Under the pieces are notes generated by a model that was not told the origin of the DNA, searched no databases, and saw only the letters and a list, made by a program, of their open reading frames with translations. A DNA stretch of 30,486 nt, from assembly GCA_032718475.1 (NCBI GenBank), contig JAUCBJ010003820.1, forward strand, positions 1 through 30,486. The letters are read 5' to 3'. This DNA is from Nemertoderma westbladi. Its lineage: Eukaryota; Xenacoelomorpha; Nemertodermatida; Nemertodermatidae. The position numbers and the translations under genes were made by a program. Shown here in pieces: positions 1-9,000 of the stretch; position 1 is the first letter of the stretch; each line of letters starts with the position of its first letter.

Positions 1-265
1 TATGATTTTTTATTTATTTGTCAGTCACTTTCCTAGTCACTTTCTACTTTCGGAATTTTGTCGGATATTTATAAGCATACGGCGTAGGTAATATCTCGCG
101 ATGCGATATGTTACGTTGGAAAATACGACGTTAGGTGCTACGTTGAACCACTACATTACATCCACACGAGTAAATAAAATGTGTACAGTATCTATACATT
201 TATAATCTATGCTGTAGAATAGCGGAACATACTTATTTATTTTTGATTATTTGTTTCGTGTTTAG
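1..265 (+). other. Probable intron upstream of the channel exon
   Basis: This AT-rich stretch has no recognisable coding segment on either strand. It ends in a pyrimidine-rich run and TTTAG at 261-265, a good splice acceptor directly before the channel exon. I read it as the 3' part of an intron whose upstream exons lie left of the window. Confidence 0.6.
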
Positions 266-1283
266 GACAGATGTTTTCTTAAGAGTTGATGTTTTACGAA
301 TCGGAAATATTGATGTGAAAACCCAACAGTTTGCCGCCACACTGCTACTAACAGCTGAATGGGACGAGCCTCTACTTACCGGTCTCAACGAAGCTGATGT
401 CAAATCGATTAAACTGCATAAACTCTGGAACCCAGAAATAGCATTCAAAAATTTGAACAAAACCAAGAAGAGAACAGAAAAAATATCTCTGGTAACAGAA
501 AGAGATAGCTGCGACGCCTATCCGTCAGTGCGACTATTTATTGAGATATCGGGATTGTGGCATATGAACCCCCAGTTGAGCAACTTTCCCGTTGACACTC
601 AGGGTCTACCGTTCGATGTCGCTAGTCAACGCGTGCGATCCGAAGTCAATCTCATTGTATCCAAATATAAACCATCGACCATTACGGAGGAAGCCCTGGA
701 GTTCTGCAAGAGTGCGCGGACTTGGAATCTCTATGATATCGTGGAAGTAAAGCGGGAAGAGCGTAGCGAGTTCTCGCGGATTGTGTTTCAGTGTTTCGCG
801 AAACGGAAGGTGGGTTACGTCATAGTCCATGTGATGCCGATTCTCATGTGCATAGCGCTGATTACATTCACCCCATTCTCCATACCGAGTGAAAAAACCA
901 GATTCAGAGTCGCAAACGCAATAAAAATTTTGTTGGTTTTCAAATTTTTTAAAAACACTTTGAAAGGGCGATTGCCAGTGATTTCGTATTTGACTTATTT
1001 CGATAGAATATTGATTTGGAATATGTGTCTCTGCGGTGTGGTCATTGCTTGGTTCGGCTTTACTGCATTGAGCCTAGAGGCAGCCTATTTGGAAAAGCTT
1101 GACTACTGGGCACTTATTTTTGGTCTGTTGTGTCAGGTTTTGTATCATGTCGTTGTCATACTACGAATGGCTGTCGTTTCAATGAAAGATAAAAGATACA
1201 TGAAATGTAAACGTAATTTATACGAAATTCAATACAAATACATTCATTCGTGCAATTTAACGGCCCCAGCCACTGATTGTTAA
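266..1283 (+). CDS. Terminal exon of a Cys-less pentameric ligand-gated ion channel subunit (5'-partial)
   Basis: This exon encodes most of a pLGIC subunit, which would form one fifth of a ligand-opened ion pore in the plasma membrane. The frame opens after the acceptor at 261-265 (phase 2) and runs to TAA at 1281-1283; the few codons before 266 are intronic. The product begins at strand beta-1 (VFLRVDVLRIGNIDV), followed by the conserved AEWDEP and LWNPEI segments. The loop motif FPVD is at 585-596, but neither Cys-loop cysteine is present: the positions that should hold them read MNPQ and GLPF. Helix M1 follows a KRKVGYVIVHVMP segment. M2 ends in GRLP, M3 follows FDRIL, and M4 starts about 8-10 residues after M3. 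Typical animal subunits have long M3-M4 loops; this one resembles prokaryotic channels. About 35 residues follow M4, which is longer than usual. M2 carries several lysines and lacks the usual residue pattern at its inner end. Agonist and ion selectivity cannot be inferred. The N-terminal exons, including any signal peptide, are outside the window. Confidence 0.88.
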
Positions 1284-1793
1284 ATCTTCTTTGTTTAGCT
1301 ATAGAGTAACTATTGAATATCGATTAGCAATTTCCACAATGTTAGGGTGATTACAAAACAAAGACCAAAGACCCCTTGTACTAAACAAAGCTGTAAATAC
1401 GCGTTATTGCCATTTAGCGTAAGGTTCAATTGCGATTTATAGGAACAGGTTAGCAATGGAGCAGGTTACAGAGGCGTGTTTGGGGAACCAAAACAATAAA
1501 CGAACGGTAACACATACATGTTGCAAGATTATGCTGGTTACTTAATTGGATCTATGGTCTTTGTTTTGTTCTCACCCATAATGATACGCCATTTATCTTA
1601 TTTAATATTAATGTCATATATGTCATATATATGACATTAATATCATATTGTCATTAATGTAATATATAGGTATATATATATATATTAATGTTAATTGTAT
1701 GATCCATTCATTTATTTTAACATTATTCAACTGCTAAAATAGGAGCCTATAGAGAATAAGGTATGCAGGCCTAAGTTTTAATAATATTTTTTA
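1284..1793 (+). other. 3' UTR and intergenic sequence after the channel gene
   Basis: This holds the presumed 3' UTR of the channel. The first clear polyadenylation signal, AATAAA, is at 1495-1500, about 210 bases after the stop. Beyond it the sequence is AT-rich, with a hairpin at 1605-1643. No coding segment is visible. Confidence 0.5.
1605..1643. repeat. AT-rich hairpin
   Basis: Arms of 17 bases (ATATTAATGTCATATAT and its reverse complement) are separated by a 5-base spacer. A further imperfect ATTAATGT copy follows. It lies just upstream of the poly-G-ended element. No function is implied. Confidence 0.7.
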
Positions 1794-2496
1794 GGGGGGG
1801 TGCGTGGGGGGTACACCATTTTCGGACAACTCTTCGATTTATCACTCTCAGCGTTTCAAAATTGTTTGGTTTTGGCTAAAATTTGGCATATAGGTGCCTA
1901 AGATGCTATTCTACATAACAGGTCAGAAAAATTTTATTTTTCGCTATTTAATATTAGATAATACTAGTTAACAACAAAACAACTTGGATGCGCTTAAAAC
2001 CCTAAGGCTTTTACAGTTTTGAATCTAATCACATGAAAGTTTTTTTTATATGATAGATCAAAGATGGGGCAACATGCATCGCAAGGTGGCGCTGCAAATT
2101 ATGCAAATTTTTTAGGTTTGTTATAAATAATATTACATTTTATTAAGAAAACATTTCAAAAAGTTGTCTGATACTTTTATGCAGGGTGGCTATGTAGACA
2201 CCCACAAAGATTTTCAGACTAATTGCTCAAAAATTGTAGAAGTAGTAGGGTTTTGAAGATGACAATTTCATTAGAATATTTGGAGATAATCGACCTTTCA
2301 TTATACATAGTAATAGTAATTTCAATAGGATTCCCTAAATGGAAATTTACATAACTTGAAAACTAAAAGAGCTATTAAATAGCGGTTTTCAGATTTGGAA
2401 ACACCATTCAATGGTGCATTATAATAGACCATAAAAAAATTTCGACATATTTTGGACCAAAATGGTGTACACCCCCCCCCCCCCCCCCCCACCCCC
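1794..2496. mobile_element. Non-autonomous inverted-repeat element with poly-G/poly-C ends (family A, full copy)
   Basis: This 703-base element starts with a G run and GGGGGGTACACCATTTT. It ends with the inverse, AAAATGGTGTAC, followed by a run of more than 20 C residues. It is flanked by TTA on both sides (1791-1793 and 2497-2499), a likely 3-bp target-site duplication. It has no coding capacity, so it is MITE-like and would need a transposase from elsewhere. A second copy lacking the left end lies at about 4092-4558. That copy contains about 36 bases missing here near 2076, so this copy has an internal deletion. The transposase superfamily is not assigned. Confidence 0.75.
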
Positions 2497-2819
2497 TTAA
2501 GTGCGGTGCAAGCGAGCCAAGTCGATCGTGCGAAGTAAGCGAGCTTTATCAATAATAGTTTAATATACAGCCAAATCGGCTTTATCCATCTGTTTTTCGG
2601 TCTGGCCCAATATTTCAGAATGAGGTAAAGTTAAGTACAAATACATTGTACAATTTGAAAAACTGACCATCTGATTTTCCTCATAGCAAAACAACGTATA
2701 TATACGAATCACGGAAAATTCCCGATACTGTAAAGTCGTGGCATACCCAAATAGTTTCCTTGTAAATTTATTATGAGCTACGTTAACCAAGTTCTATGTT
2801 GTACAAGAGGAATATTTGC

Positions 2820-2845
2820 AGGACCATAATTGCAATTATGGTCCT
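2820..2845. repeat. Perfect 26-base palindrome
   Basis: The 13-base arm AGGACCATAATTG is followed immediately by its exact reverse complement with no spacer. This could be a cruciform-forming site or the remnant of a collapsed inverted repeat. No adjacent gene suggests an operator role. Confidence 0.75.
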
Positions 2846-3504
2846 TACTACAAACAAGGAAGTTTAACAAGTGGTGTACAAAAATAACATTTCCGTAGTA
2901 ATAAATTATTAGCTCTGGCGGAAACTCTGGCTCAAACTACGGAAATAATTATTATTATGGTATCATAAAAATGACAAAGATGAAAGACGAAAAATAAAGC
3001 CAACTGATATGGAATTGCTAAATGGGCATTTTGTAACTGCTTGTTGTAGCTAAATAATATTATAACGAAAAGCCGAGCAGCAAGAATAGGTGTCGAATTA
3101 TCTTCTGTTCAGTTCACTTTCTGTTCAGTGTGCTGTTCTACTGTGTACTTCTATTCAACGTGTCAACTTCCTTCATACTAACCCTAGATGTAATACTGTT
3201 AAGAGACGACGCTCTGCTTTGGAAGTCGATCTGAGATGTAGTAATTTTTTTGGAATCCATCATATTGATGTCGTCGTAAGAAACTTTCCACATCAGACTC
3301 GCTAATTTACTTTCGTATCGGTAATTCCTACAAATAAATAGTCAAAATAATAATTTTACTTTTAATTTTAATAATTTACTATCTACCAGAATGTTTCAGG
3401 ATGTAAGACTGCAGTAACACTGCTAGAGCAGAATTTAATAAGGATTACAAATCTGAAAACCGCTTAGTGAAAACCGCTCAGTTCTCGAGTTATCACTGTT
3501 TTTC

Positions 3505-3640
3505 CGAATGACGGTCTGTCCGTCAAATTGTAAGAAAGACAGAAGACCGACAAACAGACAGATTCCACCAAAAATTAAAACTGACATCGGAAATGAAATC
3601 AGCGACCCCGAAAACCCCCCTAATGAACATTTTAGATCGT
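3505..3640. repeat. Dispersed GACAGA...GAAATGAAATCAGCGACC repeat, copy 1
   Basis: A degenerate GACAGAC-rich segment is followed by ACCAAAAAT, AAACTGACATCGGAAATGAA and then AGCGACCCCGAAAACCCC. Similar blocks occur at about 5215-5310 and 5380-5450, the latter two just past the 3' end of a LINE fragment. The three are related by eye, and the family is not named. Confidence 0.55.
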
Positions 3641-3957
3641 TGGTGTGCATCCTTCGTGCCAGAATTAATTAACCAACCAGAACACAGAAATTAAATTTTG
3701 GCGGGGCGGTTTAAACTTTGAAGGGCAATTCCTCGGAATGACATTTTTCATTTTCAAATTACTACTCCTCCGTCATTTTCAACCAATTTTCTTCGTTTTT
3801 GGCTCATTCGAACGAGCTTTGGAAGCTCTTTAAAATTGACCAATCTTCCGTAATTTTCTATAAGTAATCACGTTTAAGTATTCACGGCAAATTCCTATTG
3901 GCTTTTTAATTTTTATTATCTAATCTTAATTCATTTCCTTTGTTTAGTTTTAGTATG

Positions 3958-5176
3958 TAGGGCTGGAAATCCTAAGAGCTTATGGAATACCAGAGGTAAT
4001 TGTGGCTGGCAGTGGATTATTATATTGTGACACAGAAGCACAGGTACTCTCACCAGATGGTGAAACTGAGTTCTTCTTAATCCTCATAATTATATGATAG
4101 ATCAAAGATGGGGCAACATAACTATCGGGCGAAATCTTGTAAAAATAATTCTGCACCGCTAGGTGGCGCTGCAAATTTATGCAAATTTTTTAGGTTTGTT
4201 ATAAATAGTATTAAATTTTATTAACAAACAATTTCAAAAAGTTGTCTGATACGTTTATGCGGGGTGGCTATGTAGACATCCACAGAAAGTTTCAGACTAA
4301 TTGCTCAAAAATTATAGAAGTAGTAGGGTTTTCAAGTTGACAATTTCATAAAAAAAGTATTTGGAGATAATCGACCTTTCATTATACATAGTAATAGTAA
4401 TTTCAATGGCCCCCCTAATTAGAAATTGTTATAACTTGAAAACTAAAAGAGCCGTTTTCAGATATAGAAACACCATTCAATGGTGCATTATAATAGACCA
4501 TAAAAAAAATTTCGACATATTTTGGACGAAAATGGTGTACCCCCCCCCCCCCCCCCCTTAATGAAAACTTGACAACAATTGATAATAATCAACTAAGGAA
4601 GGTTGTCGTCTTCCAGTACCTGATAAAGAGTAGCAAAAAAGACATATAAGTTAGGAAAGCAAAGGCTTGGGTAGCGCTATCGAAAATGGATACCATCTGG
4701 AAATCAGATCTCTCCAGGAACGTGAAGACTAAGTTCTTTCGAACCACAGTGGAAAGTGTATTTTTATACGGGGTTGAGAACTGGACACTTACGAAATCAC
4801 TTGAACAACGAATTGATGGTTGTTGCTACACAAGACTAATAAGGGTAGCCGTAAACATCAGCTGGAGACAACACATGACAAACGCCGAGCTTTATGGTAC
4901 AATACCACCTGTATCAACCACCCTCCATGAACGCAGATTAAGATTCAGTGGGGACTGATGGAGAAGTAAAGACGAGGTCATACCAGATTTACTTTTCTGG
5001 CAACCAACATATGGCAAGCGTACCCGTGGATGACCGGCTATAACATATATAGACCAGCTTGAAAAGGATACTGAACTTGAGAGAAACGAAATTGCGACAA
5101 CTATGGAGAATCGGGAAGCCTGGAAGTGGAAGGATCTCATTTCTACTGGCCGAGTTCGCTCGACCTAGTAGTAGTA
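3958..5176 (+). mobile_element. Degenerate RTE-like LINE fragment, interrupted by a family A element
   Basis: Conceptual translation at about 3965-4090 gives a reverse-transcriptase segment (ILRAYGIPE, then AQVLSPDGETEFF). The sequence is then broken by the inverted-repeat copy at about 4092-4558. It resumes with KAKAWVALSKM, FLYGVENWTLT and the carboxy-terminal block ending RLRFSGD, then QLEKDTELERNEI. Several frameshifts and stops are present, so it is dead. The 3' end is a short TAG repeat at about 5166-5175, as in RTE-type LINEs, which end in brief simple repeats. The segment between ETEFF and the carboxy-terminal part, which should hold the FADD motif, is missing. It belongs to a different subfamily from the other RTE-like copies here. 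Confidence 0.8.
4092..4558. mobile_element. Family A inverted-repeat element, left-truncated copy
   Basis: From TATATGATAGATCAAAGATG onward this matches the element at 1794-2496 closely, through the terminal AAAATGGTGTAC and C run. It lacks about 250 bases at the left, including the left inverted repeat. A TTA follows the C run, as in the other copy. It sits inside the RTE-like LINE fragment, so it or its truncation postdates that LINE insertion. Confidence 0.8.
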
Positions 5177-5813
5177 TATATATGTTGGCACGTATACCCA
5201 CATCCACATACAGACAGAACGACCGAAAAACAGCCAGATAGACAGACAAGATTGCACCAAACCTCAAAATGATATCGTATATGAAATCAACGACCACGAA
5301 AACCCCTATAGCGACAATTTTAGCTTTGTCGTGTTTATATGTTGACTTACAAAGACACAGACAAACGCACATTTCGTCAGACAGACGGTCAGGCAGACTA
5401 GAGTTTACCAAAAAGGAAAACTGATATCAGAAATGAAAGCAGCGACAGAATTTTGAAATTTGAAAAAATTAAAATAATTTTTATTTTTTGGTTAAAATTA
5501 CACTTCTGATCAAAATAGTAACTTTGATTAATATGATTAATTGAAGTAATTTGTGAGATTATCTATTTTATTTTAATTAATATCGAAAAGTACCATAGTA
5601 AATTATTCATTTTTTGTTCATATTATTATTATTGATTAAAATTTAGTCAAGCTTTCGTTAATTAAGCTCTTAACTATAAGGAACTAGATTCGGCCTCGCC
5701 ATGGTGCCATAGGATGCCTACAATGTGCACGGTTGTGGTAGATTTTATAAAAATATTAACTTAACATTAGCTTAATAAAACAAATAACTTTTGCGTACCA
5801 GTACTAACTGTAC
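5177..5813. other. Dispersed repeats and AT-rich intron sequence
   Basis: About 5215-5310 and 5380-5450 carry two more copies of the GACAGA-rich repeat seen at 3505-3640. The rest is AT-rich. On the minus strand it would be the start of receptor intron 8, whose donor GTACAG begins at 5813. I looked here for the next cytoplasmic exon of the receptor and found none that keeps an open frame. Confidence 0.5.
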
Positions 5814-6004
5814 CTGTAAACGATGATTACTATGATTAGTACAATCAATGCCACTCCTCCGAGAGTTGCTCCAACTATCTCTTCTGTGAAATCTTCCGAT
5901 AGTTGTACTTCACAAATCTTCCCATCGAATCCACACCTGGGTGTATCCAATGGCTTCGATCCACCTATAAACGTTTGATCGGTTCCAGCTATAGACACCC
6001 ATAT
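5814..6004 (-). CDS. Receptor exon 8: juxtamembrane CGFD motif and transmembrane helix
   Basis: This exon is 191 bases with acceptor ATTTTTAG in phase 0 and donor ACAG|GTACAG in phase 2. The product starts IWVSIAGTDQ, has PLDTPRCGFDGKIC and then a hydrophobic span GATLGGVALIVLIIVIIVYR. The spacing of the two cysteines and the adjacent membrane helix match receptor guanylate cyclases, where this region forms a tight turn next to the membrane. The next residues should be the cytoplasmic linker to the kinase-like domain. If the donor is skipped the frame ends two codons later. Confidence 0.88.
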
Positions 6005-9000
6005 CTAAAAATATATGGCAAGGACGATTGATGAGTGCTGATTATATACTACACCTACTTCTACTAGGTGGGGCTATAACGCCTAAATTGTGCTGGTTTC
6101 CAGAAAAGTGGATCTGGTAATACCTCGCCTTTACTTCCCCAGTAGGGCCCATTGAATAATTGTCTGTGTTGATGTAGAGTAATTGAATTGATATGGGTGG
6201 CATTCTTTAATAACGCTAGGTAACTTTTGACTCCATCTCATTTCCTGTCGGTTGATGTACTATTATGGCGGAATGATGTATGACGTATATCTCGTGATCT
6301 TTCATTGTTGCAGATATGGTGTACCTATCCCATTGCCAAACCCTTAAACCTATCCTATATGTAACTAGAATGCTTAAAATTTTGGCTATGCATGCCCACT
6401 CAACATAAATCATGAACATCACATATTTCAAACAGTAATTTGGTATGCATATCATACTTTAAAAATACTATATATATCCGTTATTTTTAAAAATATATTT
6501 ATGTTTTTCATTAATTACCAAATATATTTTTTTTCCTAATTTCACTACTGATTTGTTCTTATCCGACTTTACCTATAATTATTTTTGGTGTTATTGACAT
6601 GGTGCAACGACTCCATTTTATTAGAATACATATAACATTGTTAGGTGATTGTAAATTTTGTTTGGTACAGCTTTGCAAACTCAGCAATGAAGTCCAGGTG
6701 GATCGATCGATTGATTGTTAGGTCATCGCTGACACTTACCACATGACCAATATCATTGACGACGAGTCTCTTAAAGGGTTGCATTCCGAGTTGTTTGGAT
6801 TCTCTGACAGGCTGGAGTGAGAACAGAGAATAATTACCTTCCACTTCGCCATTCACATCCACAAAGTATTCCAGTGTGGTTCCAGCGGATATTTCAAGAA
6901 CGCCTATCAAGATATACAACAAATGAGCCTCAAAAGTCACAAATATACGAGCAGATGTCAACAAATTGAATACTTATTGTATCATAAAGATTATCTGATA
7001 CATCGTAATGTTACACTTTAACGCACTACACTCGTTCATGTAACTCAAAGAAATACTTTAGTGCTACTTCCTTCTCACTCAACTACGTAAATACTAATGA
7101 TTACTGATTTGAATAAGATATAAAGACGCACTAACTTGTCCAAGACCGATTCATCATTCTTTCAGCCAACAGTTTACCTTCACGTATTATAGAAGATGGG
7201 GTCATTTCGGCATTGTTGACATTCTCTATAATAGCCTCATTGAGGACTTTGGCATACATCATAACGCAATCATAGAGATAAGCCGCTTGTAATTCTTGCT
7301 ATATTGTGGAAAATATATAAAATAATATATAAATTTATATTTGTGTGTTAATCTGATTAAGTTGATTATTGTTTGTAAATTTTTTGAGTTCTCCTAATGC
7401 CGCTTTCATACTACGTAGTAGGGTGGAACTTCAGTTCAAAATAAATTTTCTAAGTGTAATAAAAAATGGCGAAGTTTTTTAAAAAATATCTTCAGTTTCC
7501 AATCAGTCTAGATATTTTCATTCATCACAATTACTTGAATTCTATAGATCGTACAGACCTGATGTTTATTTATCACAAAATATCGTTATAGCAAACAGAA
7601 TCAAAGCAATCAAAATCAAAGCAAATAGTCTGCCCTAGCAGGAGGCGACCCTGAGGCTACTCTTTCGATAGCTGCAACTCAAGTTTTGCTCCATCAATTC
7701 AACTGGTCCTCATTTTATCGACCCCAGGGAGTTGTGGGCAATATCACCTTTTTGTTTAAATTTACCAATTATCCGTTATTTGCCTTAATCTTCTTACCGT
7801 TATAGCTGAGGCTGCATGTTTGTTTGTATGAATATTTAACTTCACCAATATTTAACTTCGTATTCAAAACAAATTCGTTAAAATAGATTTAAGAAAAAAT
7901 ATTTTCAGTACTTTGTTGTGATGATGATGAGAGAGAGAAGGTGCAGATGAAGATGCAGAGAGGGTCAGATATTGTTCTGTAAAATATTATATACAATGTT
8001 TGACCAATGAATCAGATTCTAGGAGAGATTCGGCGCACTGTTAAAAAATGTCGCATTCTGGTAAACAATACAACGAAAAAAAACCATCAGGTAGGTAGGG
8101 CATGTACTGAAAAAATGAAACTTGGACGACCATTTACTGAACCATAATTGCCATATTTCTTCTCTACTTTGTGAATTGTTCTCAAAATTTTCTCAAAATT
8201 CACTTTTATATTTTATTTATTAAATTTTTATTAATTTTAAATATTAAGTAACAATTTTATATACTTGGCGTTATCTATATTCCCTTTGCAGATTTTTCCA
8301 CATTATAAATGGGTAATAAAAAAAAAAATATTAACATTTAGGCTATCAATATTTTGCTTTTCAGGGTATTATGGTTAAATTGTTTGAATATTACGTTAAC
8401 AAAAACTACTTTTTAATATAACACTCGGTTTTACCACCACGTTGGTTTATTATTACAGTGTACACACTGCGCATGACATGGAGGAATATATCATTCATTA
8501 TTTACCATACCCATGTAAATATTTCATTTTCGTTGCTACCTTGAAATTTTCACTTGCACCAACTAGTTCTTCTCTTGTTTTACTGTAAAATGCTCTATTA
8601 TCTCCAGTAATTGATGACATCCAAAGGAATGTCACCCCTAAAGCTGATTCCGTATCTGGTCTTTCTTGATCGTCGTCATAGTTAGGATTCCCTGCAATAA
8701 TATTGAACAAGAGAAATGTAAAAAAAGAAAGGTAAAGATGTGGGGCAAGCGACGAAAGTAAGCGAGCTTAGCATACAGGTACCACTAACTCAATCGGTGT
8801 GTCTGTTGCTCTGTTGATCTGTTGTTCTGTTGCTCTGTTGATCTGTTAACGTCAATAACTCAGCCAATCTCGATAAAATATATCCAAACTTGGTACATAT
8901 GTAGTCTGGCAAAAGTTTAGAAATTTTCCAAGTTGAATTTGCGTGGGGTCTTCGTGCAGCATCTGTGTACCTGTCTTGCAGTTATAATAAATTGATCTAT

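Larger units (their letters stand above)
2500..3957. other. Non-coding stretch with minor repeats
   Basis: I see no supported gene. The stretch holds an AAGTAAGCGAGCTT motif near 2534, which recurs near 8757. It also holds a perfect 26-base palindrome at 2820-2845 and a copy of a dispersed repeat at about 3505-3640. The longest reading frame near 3090-3305 has no family resemblance that I recognise. Confidence 0.5.

Noticed and set aside
5059-5411. Frames of 60-140 codons just past the first LINE fragment
   Set aside because: They overlap LINE 3' sequence and dispersed GACAGA repeats in other frames and have no family similarity.
5641-5760. Possible cytoplasmic exon of the receptor on the minus strand (an ILWH-like stretch)
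   Set aside because: There is an acceptor-like AG, but the frame required by exon 8 (phase 2) hits a stop before any donor, and there is no recognisable linker or kinase-like motif.
6641-6739. Continuation of receptor exon 7 past HV
   Set aside because: A perfect donor GTAAGT follows the valine codon in phase 0 and joins exon 8 in frame; the read-through has no family similarity.
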